From: Sipunculus nudus
Lineage: Eukaryota > Annelida > Sipuncula > Golfingiida > Sipunculidae
Direction of reading: 5' to 3'
Assembly: GCA_026874595.1 (NCBI GenBank)
Contig: CM049306.1
Span: forward strand, 98,325,642 to 98,389,641
DNA length: 64,000 nucleotides
The notes under the pieces were generated by a model, which was not told the DNA's origin, made no database searches, and worked only from the letters and a program-made list of their open reading frames with translations. Position 1 is the first letter of the stretch. Every line of letters starts with the position of its first letter. The position numbers were made by a program, and so were the translations under genes. This document shows positions 1 through 14,063 of this stretch, piece by piece.

Positions 1-2175
<2,175 letters not shown>

Positions 2176-4766
2176 TTTAATAAATGCATATATTATCTTA
2201 ACAAACTGTGTGTTGGAATGGTCGTATATGACATATATTTGGGTTATATTAATGAGAAAAATGATGAGACAGAACTTGCACCATTGCATTATGCCTAGCG
2301 TTCAAACTGTCCAGGCATCTGGTCACAAAGCATTAAAAAAACTGTCCTTGTTTCTCCCCGAGCCATCCCTCTTTGATTTCAAGCAAAGGGTCAGGCAAAT
2401 TTACACCACTATTGTTCAAAAGAGTGCGGTTATTATTCGACTTGTCAACAGTTTGGTCTATCACCGATGGTTTTAATGGTAGAGCCGGCACTGACGCACA
2501 GAAGGCGAGCGTGAGTCCTCAAGCCTATCTACACTGTACCATGCACCATGCACTGCGGCCGCTGAGATTCCGAAATGGCTTATTGAAGACCCTTTGGATC
2601 TTCAACAAAATGAGTTCTGCATGAAAGGTTTAAATCTATTCTTCTGATAAAAATATAATCAAAGATATTTCAATGGAAATAATAAAAGTCTGTACGAGCT
2701 ATTAAAACATGAACAATTTGATTTTGCAAATCCATTTATATACTATAAATTTGGTTAACCCCGAAAAGTTAACTTTCTTTAAAGTGTTAAAATGAAACCA
2801 TGTTTTTATCAGTTTAAAGCTTTTATGTTTTCGAATCTTTATCATTACTCTTTGGTTTATGTAGTCAAACTACCGTTGCTGTTTGGTAAACATACATCCA
2901 TTTTAAAAATACTATTCGACTATTTGGTGCACGGCTAAACTAAAATATATATCCGATATTAAAAATATTAATTATTCAACTGCAATCTCTCCACCATTAT
3001 CATTATGATTCTTATGATAACTTATTTATTATAATAAACCTCCAAATCTGCCTAGGGCCATTAGATTTTTATTCACATATAATCCCTGCAGAAGTAGGAA
3101 AGAAAACGATACAAGAACCAAATCCGAGTGCATTTTCTCTATTTTACAAATTTTAGGTCGAAAACTGCGCCCCCTTTAAATCCGCCTCTGCTGCTAAATG
3201 AAAATCATGTATCCATGGCTAAGCCCGATAAAGTTTCTGCACCTTCCTTTGCCTTTATTTTCTTGATATAGAGCATATTGTGATACACCATCTTCCTCCT
3301 AATTCATCCTGAATGTATTCAAACATTCATCTTTGTATTTATCGTTTTCAACAGTTCCATAGTTTCAATTGTAACGTGCAAAACTTGAATCAGCGAGATT
3401 GTTCTCGGAGTTCTCTTATTGTGGCCATGAAGCCGTAAAAATTCAGGTATGACATGCATTAAATATGCATTAATGGAACCTCAGTGAGCTGAGATTCATT
3501 TCAAATGAATGAAACACGAGACCAGTGGTATAAGCTTATTGTATGTGCTTGACGAAATTAAAGTGGGATTAATCTCTTTTTAAGCCTATTTCATTACATC
3601 TACGCATTTCCAAGACTTTATACAGGCATTGTAATATAGTGAATAACAATTATTTATTGAATACCCTGAAACCATACCAAGCAATTAAGGCTCTACCATC
3701 CTTCAAAACTGTTCTAATGGGCATGTTGGAAATATGAAAATATTTCAAGTTCTTAAGAAATGAATGAAACTCATTTACTTGGTTATCTTGTTATCATGTC
3801 CCTTCAATATATCTACCTTTAAATAGTCGTACATTACAATGTTGTGTGTATCGCTGGAAAATAAGTTTACAACGATATGTCGAGTCAATAGAAGTGGATT
3901 TTAAACTGTAATATATTATGGCCTGTAAATTTTATTCACTTTACACTCATTTATGATAAAAAACGTTTATTGTCTACTTGTTATTTTGCGAAATGCTGCA
4001 TTACTGACAATGCCATAGTTGAGTATTGGGCTGCCTTGACGGAGGTCTGTTTTCTTCTGTTTGAGTTCTCTTCTAATTAATGCTTGTTTAGGTTTCTTGC
4101 TCGACTCGCCTCTCATTTGACTCAGTTGCTTAAAGGTACGTACTCATTTGCTATAAAATGTTTATTATCTCATGCTATTTGTTCAATTAGTCTATATACA
4201 AAACACTCCTGGCACTGGACCTACTATATCCAATCCTGCTGTTTTTATTACAAAGTTAAGGATCTATGAGTGAGTACACACGATTCACCTTTGCCGTATA
4301 CGATAACAAGACTATGGACAGAGGTCCGAACCTGCGCATAGGCGACAACTCCATGAAAAAAAAGGTGGAGTGTCACTATGTTTATTGTTTGAACCACTGA
4401 TCTTACCCGGTTCAAAAATATTTCCAAGCGTGGACAGGAGTACAGCAAATCAATTTTAGAAGGAAATATTGACAGATGTATCGATGTATGTATGTACAGT
4501 TCATTTCTCGAGCGCAACTTTCATATTCATTTCTATGCACTTTACAAGTCAAACTTGAACCAAGTAAATTTTTAGGCTCGACTGAAAGATGCAAGAGAGT
4601 CTGGCATTCTGAGATCTAGTGGGAGGGAGTATAATGCGACTGGGTCAAATCTGGTGAATGCTCTGTTCCTTTTTTTTCATAATGCGATTAAGGGACAAAA
4701 GCTGTCATGTGTCTCCTGAACGAAGTCTCCTAGTAGTCTTATATTCCGGAATAAGCTCCTTTATTT
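2176..4766. other. AT-rich unique sequence, no gene seen
   Basis: 2.6 kb without a supportable coding frame, RNA gene or repeat. All open frames are below about 110 codons and have no recognisable motif. Confidence 0.4.
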
Positions 4767-4795
4767 TGTTACGGGGTGACGGACGAGCCCCCATT
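4767..4795. other. Second primer-site copy plus inverted LTR tip
   Basis: Beyond the 3' LTR (minus orientation) come two A bases, the 13-nt primer-site word again (4781-4793), then the exact inverse of the LTR start (tgttacggggtgac on the plus strand, 4767-4780). The LTR tips at 4767 and 4951 thus form a 14-bp perfect inverted repeat. This may be a remnant of a tandem or self-integrated copy. Confidence 0.5.
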
Positions 4796-4951
4796 TGTTA
4801 CTAACACAAATTATTCAGGGGATAATATTGGGCCGTTCCCGGATTCGAACCCCTAACGATGGCGAACATATCCGGCGTTCCAACCGCTTTGCTAGAAAAG
4901 CATGCTTCACTATCGAGACAGTTCGGTCCGCTTTTATGTCACCCCGTAACA
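4796..4951 (-). repeat. 3' LTR of the TRIM-like element
   Basis: 156 bp, TGTTAC...GTAACA on the minus strand. It matches the LTR at 5073-5255 along its whole length with many substitutions; the edges and the ccggcgttccaaccgctt core are best conserved. It is directly preceded by the purine tract. Confidence 0.7.
4831..4900 (-). other. tRNA-like segment (A and B boxes) inside the 3' LTR
   Basis: On the minus strand an A-box-like TAGCAAAGCGGTTGG is followed after about 30 bases by the B-box-like GGTTCGAATCC, which closes a T-arm-like stem with the flanking CCGGG. No proper anticodon arm can be folded, so this is not a functional tRNA. It may act as an internal RNA polymerase III promoter, as tRNA-derived SINE heads do; that activity is inferred. 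I cannot assign an isotype. Confidence 0.6.
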
Positions 4952-4964
4952 CCCCCCCCCTCTT
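4952..4964 (-). other. Polypurine tract of the TRIM-like element
   Basis: On the minus strand AAGAGGGGGGGGG directly abuts the TGTTAC start of the 3' LTR, which is the expected plus-strand priming position for an LTR retroelement. Confidence 0.65.
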
Positions 4965-5056
4965 AAGAGCGTTCTGCTATCAGAACAAGAATAATTATCC
5001 AAGGAGTCACACTTTGGTGAGCTTATTCTCTAGGCCACAAATTTTACCGTCATGTT

Positions 5057-5069
5057 GGACGAGCCCCCA
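5057..5069 (-). other. Primer-binding site, proline-tRNA-like (TRIM)
   Basis: The minus-strand word TGGGGGCTCGTCC lies three bases after the 5' LTR. From general knowledge, the same word begins the proline-tRNA primer site of gammaretroviruses and some Ty3/gypsy elements. The match stops after 13 bases. An identical word at 4781-4793 follows the 3' LTR after a 2-base spacer. Confidence 0.65.
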
Positions 5070-5072
5070 TTT

Positions 5073-5255
5073 TGTTAAGAAGACAAATTGCTCAGGGGAA
5101 AACACTTGGCCGATCCGGGATTCGAACACATGTCGGTGGCGCACATGTCCGGCGTTCCAACCGCTTCGCTAGAAAAGTAAGCTTCTCTAGCGAGACAGTT
5201 CGGTCCGCTCTCTCTAGCGAGACAGTTCGGTCCGCTTTTATGTCACCCGGTAACA
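5073..5255 (-). repeat. 5' LTR of the TRIM-like element
   Basis: 183 bp, TG...CA bounded on the minus strand. It is 27 bp longer than its partner because a 25-bp segment (core tctctagcgagacagttcgg) plus a 2-bp linker is duplicated in tandem at about 5183-5236. It carries the tRNA-like segment described separately. Confidence 0.7.
5109..5178 (-). other. tRNA-like segment (A and B boxes) inside the 5' LTR
   Basis: Counterpart of the segment at 4831-4900, with the A-box-like TAGCGAAGCGGTTGG and the B-box-like TGTTCGAATCCCGG. The B box has drifted at one position (GTTCGAATCC preceded by T). Keeping both boxes in two diverged LTRs suggests the tRNA-like part belongs to the element and is not a later insertion. 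Confidence 0.55.
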
Positions 5256-6675
5256 ATATATTAAGGAAAAGAGTCAGCATGGAGTGACTTGAACACCTTA
5301 ACTTGCACCTTTTCACTTGCAACCAGTGTAGTTTCCTAAGTATTGGTGTTATATGTTCCCTGTACTTTGTTCTGGTGAGGACAGGGGCAGAACAGTTCTG
5401 TGCCCCCTGAAGACGGTGAACGTTGGACTAAGATGTGCCTGCAAGCAAGCTTTTGTTTGCGTCCAATCTAGATATCATAACTGCCAGGATGATCTTAGTA
5501 GCTGTTTCATCGCCGAGATTGCCACGGATCCTGGCAATCCTTCGAATATACATTCATATTTTAAGGGAAATACTGTATGTAATGTATATTAGGCATAACT
5601 GGCATGTGAATAGGTCGCTTTAAGACTGTCTCGAAAACGTTAAAAGTAAAATAAGGACATATTACTGTATAGTCCAGCATGTTACATTGTTTTTAAACAG
5701 TCATTAAAGATACCTGAAGGTCTGTATACAGGGGGTTGTGTTGACGTATTGTTTGTTCAGTTAAGTAATAAGTCTATAGCTGTCAACGTATCACAGCCAA
5801 TATATTTGTTTACTGGGCAGGACATGATTTTATTTCCACGGCATTGCCTTATAGTAGTTTTCTTTCTAAATATAATTCAGCTTTCTTTATCTTATTCAGT
5901 GCGTAATGTACCTCACTCGGTCCCCGCCCTAGCTGTAAGACAGAACATCTCCGATTCGTCCTAGATATAATACGGCTCCTTTGGGAAATGCCGAAGGTAA
6001 TTACTGTAACTAAGATATACTGGTAACATTTTTCTTAAATAGGATAGGTTTACATAATGTTGTTGAAGCAGTTTGCCGGTTGTCGATGCATGTGATTATG
6101 ACCAAAATATTCTAAACAATAACGTGTTTATTCCAGTGACGTCAATTTGTCTCGAGGATTGGAAGATTCATAGGTTAGGTTTTATAATCTATAACAATTT
6201 TGAAATATCTCATTATTCCATAAACATTATATATATTCTAATTATTGTTTTATATTTTACTAGGGGTGGGTCCCCCTTTTCAGCTGCAACCTTTTTTAAT
6301 CGTAAGAGACCAATTTTGAGGCCTGGAAAGTTCGCCCTCACCCCAACCCAAACCTTTTCCAGAAATATGGACCTTGTTTTGTCTTTAATCCTCATGGGTT
6401 GAACCCCTCCTTTTCGTAAAGCGAGCCAGAGTCATGTGTTTTTCACATTGACTGACCACACACGTGGGTCAAAGCCTTTGTCAAATGTCAGCGCAAACGT
6501 GCATTAATCCGTCACTGAAAGCAAGGTTGTTTATATGCACGCGGAAGCCCTTAAATCGGCTTTATTCTGGGCTTGAGGTGACCACAAAGAAAATCCGGTC
6601 TTTGCCGAAGACTGTTCGGCTGTTTTCGGTGATAGCCTCCGCTCATATCAGAAAACACGCAAAATCACTCAGATT
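5256..6675. other. Unique sequence, no gene seen
   Basis: 1.4 kb with several short open frames of 60-110 codons that show no motif and overlap on both strands. No repeat recognised. Confidence 0.4.
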
Positions 6676-6711
6676 TGTGTGTGTGTGTGTGTGTGTCTTG
6701 GGGGGGGGGGG
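6676..6711. repeat. (GT)n and G12 tract
   Basis: About 10 GT dinucleotides (6676-6696) followed by a run of 12 G (6700-6711). Confidence 0.95.
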
Positions 6712-8362
6712 TATATACCCCCATCCCCCTGCATTGACGCCCCTTGTTTAGTCATTCTAAGGACAGATTATCACGATTAATGGCAGATTTATCGCCAAAA
6801 ATGAAATTCGGGTTAAAATTTTTAGCACTATTATTTGAATTTTATGAAGCTCATTGAGAACTTGAGCATTTAGAGAACATCAGTCATAAAAAAGGCGAGT
6901 GATATTATCTTTATATAAGGCTCCTTGACCTGAATTTCCTGTATGTGTCAATATAATTGATTGAATCAAGTAAAAACACGCAAAAATAAAAGAGAAACAG
7001 AAGTAGTAACCCAGACATGGCGATGGGTACAAGAATCGTCGATCCGCACAAGAAACTCCAACAAGAAAATGTAAAAACGTGAAGAGGCTGTTCAGGCGAG
7101 CGGTGAGGTTATTTAACCATGAGACTAGCGGTCTGCTGGAGCGTCGCTAACATTACAAGACATAGTATTGTGTTCGCAAACATCAAAGGCGCTGGTGCAG
7201 TCGATCTTTCAGTGCAGAAATAATGGCTGTTTATGAAACCAGTTTGATCAGGTTAGATCATTCGGTTGTACGCTCCTATGGACGGTTGATTAAGATACGA
7301 AGATAAGGTAGAATCGATATAAGAATAAGTACTATTAAGGTCTGCGAGAACGTTCTGATGTTATATCTGCTTCACTGAATTAAAAGAAAATCTGGTCATT
7401 GATGTATTTTGGTCATTGTTTCAAAATGATTATTTATTGAAGTTGATGCAGGCATTTGCATACTATATTATATTATAATTATATTATATTATTTTTATTA
7501 TATTTAATTATTTTATATTATATTATATCATTTTCATGTTAAATTATATATTTATTACATTATATTTTACTTTATCATAATATAATATATTATATTATAA
7601 TATATTGCATTGTATTGCATTATATTATATTATATCGTACGAGCATGCTACCTGTTCTGGCGTTGAGACAGGTAAACGAGTTGATATAGGCACAGTTAAC
7701 TGTGACAGATGGCGCTGTGGTAGCCCATTCGCGAAATAATGGAAAACATCTCAGGAATTATAGGAAAATGGCGATCTCAAGTTAGGACTCGGCATCGTTT
7801 CTGCCAGGCCAAGATTAATACGAACGTTTCCCATACTTGAACACAAATACCTGATCCCTTTCCCACATCATAACATACTTTTCATGAGATAAAGCGATCG
7901 TTATTTTAAAAAGTCGTACTGAGGATAACCCGAAACTATATTGGGCGCTCCATTTTTGTTGTTAAAATAAATTACGTGACCCCTGTTTTTTAGTCACTAT
8001 TTTTCCAGAGGTCGCTTATTCTCAAAACGAACCTCTCTCAGCTGGGAATTGTGGGGATGGCAGGGACTACTTGTCTCACAATAGTTACACTTGGAAATAT
8101 TTTTTTTTCATGTTACAAGGAACATGACAGTTTTACGGAAAGACGAACATAACCGAGAACTGTTCAAAAAGGTAAGTACATGTGTATAAGTAAAAATAAA
8201 GCACAAATCAATAGGTACTTCTGCCACCGACGTTTGGGTGACAAGCAACCGTCGCGCCCACAGAGGAGATGCTTAACCATGATTGAATGCAACCAGCGTC
8301 AGTTATGATAAATATCATTTGATAGATTTGGTAGCAAATAAAAAAAATAAATCAATAAATGA
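6712..8362. other. Unique sequence with a 175-bp AT-only-like tract
   Basis: No gene seen. From about 7464 to 7637 the sequence is almost only A and T, built of drifted tatta/tatat words and ending just before cgtacgagcatgc. It is a degenerate simple repeat. Confidence 0.5.
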
Positions 8363-8416
<54 letters not shown>

Positions 8417-8417
8417 T
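8363..8417. repeat. (AAT)n microsatellite
   Basis: About 18 uninterrupted AAT trinucleotides. A poly-isoleucine open frame over it is an artefact. Confidence 0.97.
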
Positions 8418-10364
8418 ATAATTGTTAAAAAATCCAAATTAAAATGCATATATTTCATAGTTGGTTTGACAGTCAACTACTCACTCGTTTTTACATTTAT
8501 TTGGAAAACATTATTTAACATTTATTACTATTGAAAAGAGATTCTTCTTCTTCTCAATCAAAGGGATTTGCGTAGACCTCTTCAGATATGGAGTTATTTA
8601 TAGCAGTGATTATATCAGTCTGTGAACTATCCCGGCAACACGGGAGACATGTTTCCAGAAACTACAAAAATTCTGGTAATGGACGAATTGAATAGTCAGA
8701 TCAACAAGCACGTAGTGGTCGGGGGTTACACTTTAACTACAATACCGGTCGGTTGGTTCTCCCACGTCTTGGAGCAGGTCTCTTTTTTTCTGTCGAGTTC
8801 ACAGAATACTGCGTCCCAGCTGATTCAATAACAAGTGTATAATTTGGTCTAGACGCCGCCGATTTGGACAGAACGATACCAGAAGATCCCAGCCAGGTGT
8901 TACTGAATAAGCAAGAGTTGGTGAGATTCCACATTCAGAGTTGTTTGTTTAAAGTTTCTGTCAGACCCCTCTGGCTGCAAACAAAGCTTGCATCTCTCGG
9001 AGACCGTGGGTAATTATCCAGGTTGCCCCTGGTAATGACTCTAGTATCCCTCCTTTGTTATTTGTACGCCGTCCTGAATACACCCCAACTACTGTCAGCT
9101 TAAAGAACCGTCTGTTGAGTCAGAACTTATTCACTGAACTGATTGTAATTTTTTTTTCAAATGACTTTCCAAAAGAAGTGTTTTATTCTAAATTCAGAAT
9201 TAACGTCTTTTGACGTCCTTTTAAGATATATAAAAAGAATTATACAGAAAGAACTGCAATACAAATAACCCAAAAGTGTATCCATAAACAATAATTACCC
9301 AAATTTAATTTTACATAAGTAATGCTAATAGACATGATATATTCCAGAAAATGATATAAACCAATACATTGAAAGAACAGGGGACATATTAACACCTGAA
9401 TTTACATGACGTACGGTCCTCTGGCATGATAATCTGTCAGTATATGATAATGAAATATAACTGTTACTAAACCTTTATACAAAACATATTGCTCATTGGC
9501 ATATTTAACAAATTAATATATATTTAAACAATATTTTTCCTATAGAATCAGACTGGCAGGAGGAAATGCTGGTCGTATATAAAACAGAGTGATCAAAGGA
9601 CTCCGACATGTTCAATCAACCCATTTCTGGAACAATATTAAGTTAAATGAATTTATGTATAATTATATTATTTGCTCGGTCTTACAGCTATCCCAGAATT
9701 AATCCTGTCAGTACCCTCTTTAGTTTTGAAGTTGTATTAATTACTTTACCTTAAAGGCCAAACCGTTGAATTTACTTGAACCATCCACATCCGTTATATT
9801 GAGGTATCCTTATCATTATGAATCCAAAATCTGTCAGAGGAAAACGTAGAACAGGTCTAAACGTGCTGAAAGTTTGCATAATAAACCATCAGTGCAAGTA
9901 TTGTTCTGAGATAGCAAATATTTCTTTCATGTAATTTTACATTTCATAATCATTTATTCAATTCAGTCGTGAAAGTTTCCATTAAATGGAGTTTCTCGAG
10001 AAATATTTAAACGAAATACTGCTGGAACCAGGCCATAGAGATTAATATGATATATATGTCAGTTTGATGGTATATGTCACAGTTGGTCCAGTTATATCTC
10101 GGCATAGGGGTGATTTATTTTTTATAAGAAACGTTACTCAATAGTCTCAATGGCTTGGGGAATTTCCTTGCTCCAAATGAGAAAGTAAGAAAATACATTT
10201 TAACCTCTGGGAGCCACCGAGATAGTAACTACAGCTTTATTACATATACACGAAAATGTCACCAGTTATTAATAAAAAACTCTTACATAATTTATTTTAT
10301 GGAAACAAGGTGAATCATGTCTGGCATTCGATTTACCAGGCAGTAACTCGGTTGTCGATTTTGA
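8418..10364. other. Unique sequence, no supported gene
   Basis: Mostly AT-rich. The segment 8622-8934 has a higher GC content and open frames on both strands (69 and 65 codons) with protein-like composition. I see no family motif and no splice context I trust, so no gene is called. Confidence 0.35.
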
Positions 10365-11130
10365 AGTGCCAGTATCTGATCAGTGATAAACCTGTTCATC
10401 TTTTTGATGGTTCAGTATCTGATCAGAGATAACCCTGTTCATCTTTTCGATGGTTCAGTATCTGATCAGAGATAACCCTGTTCATCTTTTTGATGGATCA
10501 GTATCTGATCAGAGATTACACTGTTCATCTTTTTGATGGATCAGTATCTGATCAGAGATAACCCTGTTCATCTTTTTGATGGTTCAGTATCTGATCAGAG
10601 ATAACCCTGTTCATCTTTTTGATGATGCAGTTCTGATCAGAGATAACCCTGTTCATCTTTTTGATGGTTCAGTATCTGATCAGAGATAACCCTGTTCATC
10701 TTTTTGATGGATCAGTATCTGATCAGAGATAACCCTGTTCATCTTTTTGATGGATCAGTATCTGATCAGAGATTACACTGTTCATCATTTTGATGGATCA
10801 ATATCTGATCAGAGATAACCCTGTTCATCTTTTTGATGGATCAGTATCTGATCAGTGATAACCCTGGTCGTCTTTTAGCAGTGTCAGCATCTGATCAGAG
10901 TTGTCGCTGATCGTCTTTTGCACTGTCAGTATCTGCTCAGAGAAATCCTGTTCATCTTTTAGCTGTGTCAGTACCTGACCAGAGGTATCGCTGGTCGTCC
11001 TTTTGCAGTGTCAATGTCCGCTCAGAGATACCCCTTATGGTCCTTATGCAGAGAAAAGTCCGGGCTTACTTATGCGTGTTACTACCTGCTCATAAAAACC
11101 ATGATCCTCTCATTTAATGTCAGTATCTGC
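10365..11130. repeat. 43-bp minisatellite
   Basis: About 16-18 head-to-tail units of 43 bp. The core is gatcagagataaccctgttc followed by atctttttgatggttcagtatct. Units at 10378, 10421 and 10464 confirm the period. The first 11 or so units (to about 10850) are very similar. The last six or so, from 10860 on, drift progressively (cgtcttttagcagtgtcagc and similar) until the repeat dissolves near 11130. Each good unit has one TGATCA palindrome. The units sit edge to edge with no unique spacers, so this is not a CRISPR array. Confidence 0.95.
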
Positions 11131-13283
11131 TGAGAGATTACTTTGCTCTTCTCTTCATATTCTTTACGCCGTTCTTTTATTCTTTTATCTAATTACAATA
11201 AGAGATTACCATTTTCCTAGGATATAATGGACCTCGGAATATATTGTAAACAATACTAAAATTATTATTACTTGATCGGGCATTAACCCGAATATTTGAG
11301 AGACATGAGAAAATCTAGTAACGGACTAATTGAGTGAAAATTGGATTTATGCCTCATTTGGTTGGTATACTCGATCTACATTGTTCGATGTGTACAAGGT
11401 ACGGGGTAGGCATTGTACTCGCTTTATCCCGGCATTCTGATTAATACGATTCATTTATAACTAATCATTTGGAAGTCTTATTACAAAGTTGGTATTTCAA
11501 GAAAGGTTCACGTATCACATGTCATACCTGATGCCTATAATCAAATGTCGTTATGTGTATTGTGGCTATTACTAGTAATATATGCTCTGATGTACAAATC
11601 TGGTGGAATTAAATTATCCGCTGACAAAGAGGGAGCGTGTGTCTCGTACAATCTATAACAATAACCGGTGTTTGACTGATCCCTTTCTGCAATCATCCAT
11701 CTATTTATCTATTTATTATGTTATATAGACAGCCACTGCAACTCAGTTTTCCATTGTTGTTTGTCATTAATAGTATACTTTAAGTGTGGTACTGATATTA
11801 GTCATGAATGATTCTCATAGAGCAAACAAGGTATGAGAACATTTAGTTGTCAAAGATGTGATTATTAGGAAAAATTAAAACTTTTCATCTTTAACTTTTA
11901 TTAAAAAAATAAAAGGAAGAAGGAGACTTGGGCACCATGATCCCGTGAATATTGGTCTGTCAAATGCCCATCTTGGCCGACCTGAGATTCCGCTTTGCTC
12001 ATTGTCGGCCAAATACTCTCCGCAGATAGAATGGCTATTTGCTACTCTCATAGGAGTACCTTTATTCGAGTACCCAAGGAGTTTACAGACTGGAGTATCA
12101 ACTGAGGGTCTGGCCGTGTCGAATGTTGCTGACGGGGGTCATAAAACTCGCTGTTCAAAGACACTCAGAGATGCCGCTGATAAGCCCGGCGCTAATTGAT
12201 ACAGCGCGAGTCCCCCCTTCGGCGTGTCTTCGGAACAGCTCGTTAACTCCCGGAGACCCCAAGCGTGAACGTTTTGATACTGGTTATCATAATGGTTATC
12301 CAGTGTCAAAACGATGTCAGTTGTCTTTTTATCTTAAGACATAAGCCTAAATTCTCAAATTTGAGTAACTAAAGTCTTAAATATCTTAAGGAATGAGAAA
12401 AATTTTAAGAACAAAATAATGATAATTTTAATAGATACTTATCTTTTGAGGAAGTTTGGTATGGTTTATTGTCCAAGGAGTTTACAATGTAAAATATTAT
12501 TTAATGAAAATATTGGAACAATCGCAAGTTTGCACAACATATTTTCATAAAAAAAAATCTTGTGGCATGCGAACGAGTGTGAAGCTATCGTTGCTTATGA
12601 CGCCTAAGCTAAAGCTGGGCTGCGGTAAACATGGGCGATAATATGAGAACACACCGTCAGTGACAGAGTGGGCGATGGTTCACTGTTATCCATCAAAATG
12701 AAAGTCATCCGTACATGGGCGTCATAATATTTAGTTATCGACGAAATACTATAATACATGGCCAATTATTAATATCTGTCAGAAGTATGAAAATTGAGGC
12801 AAACTTTTAGAATTCCGAAGTTATTATAGGAAAATGAGATTTTCACTTTCCAGTCGTCCGTAATGTTTCACGGCAGAAGTTGATGCAGAATGACCTCATC
12901 TATCCAAAAATGGACCCATTGATACCTAAACACGATACCTGTCTAGATATACTTGTTTTGCATGATTCTTACAAAACAAACGATTAGTGCATCCATATTT
13001 CCGGTCAGTTTCCGGTTATTCCAGTGATTTACTGCTCGTTACTGGATATATCGCTCTCCGCTTCAGCGAGTTTCAGCTGACCGCGGAAGTAACATCTAGC
13101 AGAATCCCTTTGTTTAAGGCCGTGCCACCGTGGCGCCTGACATCCCGGCACAATGGGCGCCCAATAGATTTTATGGGCATATCATGTCTTAATGACAATT
13201 AGCGAACGACTGACACTCGAATCCTCGCTGGGCCTCTGACAGTTGATACTCCAGTCTGTAAACTCGTATGAGTACCTTATCTA
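11131..13283. other. Unique sequence, no gene seen
   Basis: 2.1 kb. The stretch 11945-12340 is somewhat GC-richer with two overlapping short open frames (84 and 73 codons), but I recognise nothing in them. Confidence 0.35.
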
Positions 13284-13707
13284 GCTGTGTTTCCAACCGT
13301 CCAGATACAGACACGGATACGGTTGGAACCAAACTAAAATGAGATATAAGGATAGTTTCCACTTGTACGGTCACGGATACGGCGCCGGAACTCTGCCTGT
13401 ACGGTTTTCCATCTGGCGCCGTACGGGTATCCACATGAGTAAGTTTTCGTTAAAAGCCAAAAACATGTTCTCTCTTGTGTATTTTTAGTATATTATCGAT
13501 ATTTCTTTACAATATGACATATATAATATAATATAATAAAAGGTATAACTAAAATGTGACTTAAAATCATTAATTAAACTATAGATCCCGTTAATTCTGC
13601 TGAAACTATGACTTTAGGGCGTAGGGCGAACGTATAAGTGAAAACACTAAACGTTACATTAGCTGTATCCGTGTCCGTATCCATGACTGGCCAAGTGGAA
13701 ACACAGC
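13284..13707. mobile_element. MITE-like element with imperfect terminal inverted repeats
   Basis: The left end gctgtgtttccaaccgtcca and the right end, read in inverse as GCTGTGTTTCCACTTGGCCA, match at 17 of 20 bases. The similarity continues inward through a gatacagacacggatac-like word on each side. The interior (13350-13430) repeats the tip motif (gtttccacttgtacgg) and has gcgccgtacgg-type short inverted words. There is no transposase space in 424 bp. I could not identify a target-site duplication, so the superfamily is open. Confidence 0.55.
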
Positions 13708-14063
13708 CACGCTGTGCCCTTTTCAAGCACTGGCTGTTCCATTCCTTACAAGCACTTTAAAACCTCTCCTTTTACCGCCATTTCTTCTCAAATGCTGAAT
13801 GAAACCCTTTAACTATTTCCGAAAAATAGAAAGAGAAAAGAGAAATGTCTCATTGGCTAATCTGAGATATCAACATAGCTCCCCTAAGAATGTTTATTTC
13901 AAGCGACTGTTGCCAGGTTGACGAAACTTCAACCACTAACTCTATTCCCAGGGATTTATTCTACAACTTGAAAGTTTTGAAATAATGCCATTACTTAATA
14001 TGTAGCATTTATGCCTCATAGATACCTTTGTTTGAAGAATGTGAACATACGGTCATAAGCATG
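13708..14063. other. Unique sequence between two short repeats
   Basis: 356 bp with no gene or repeat that I can support. Confidence 0.4.

Larger units (their letters stand above)
4796..5255 (-). mobile_element. TRIM-like miniature LTR retrotransposon with tRNA-like sequence in its LTRs
   Basis: Read on the minus strand this 460-bp unit has the complete signature of an LTR retrotransposon without any coding space. A 5' LTR (5255 to 5073) starts TGTTAC and ends TTAACA. A 3-nt spacer leads to a 13-nt primer-binding site TGGGGGCTCGTCC. About 90 bp of interior and a purine tract AAGAGGGGGGGGG are followed by a 3' LTR (4951 to 4796) that starts TGTTAC and ends GTAACA. That is the architecture of terminal-repeat retrotransposons in miniature, which must be mobilised in trans. 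The LTRs are visibly diverged, so the copy is not recent. I see no matching target-site duplication. The 3' LTR is followed by a second primer-site copy, so the left end may be chimeric. What is seen is the motif order; the TRIM class is inferred. Confidence 0.7.

Noticed and set aside
4767-4951. Simple TIR transposon (14-bp perfect inverted ends)
   Set aside because: The second copy at 5073-5255 lacks the inverted left tip, while both copies show LTR ends and a primer site, and one is preceded by a purine tract. The LTR reading explains more. It is kept as an alternative in the findings.
8622-8934. Possible exon with open frames on both strands
   Set aside because: GC content is higher than the surroundings, but there is no family motif and both strands are open, which is uninformative.
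10365-11130. CRISPR-like regular repeat array
   Set aside because: The 43-bp units are contiguous with no unique spacers, and the window is animal-like. It is a minisatellite; the same holds for 44365-45061.
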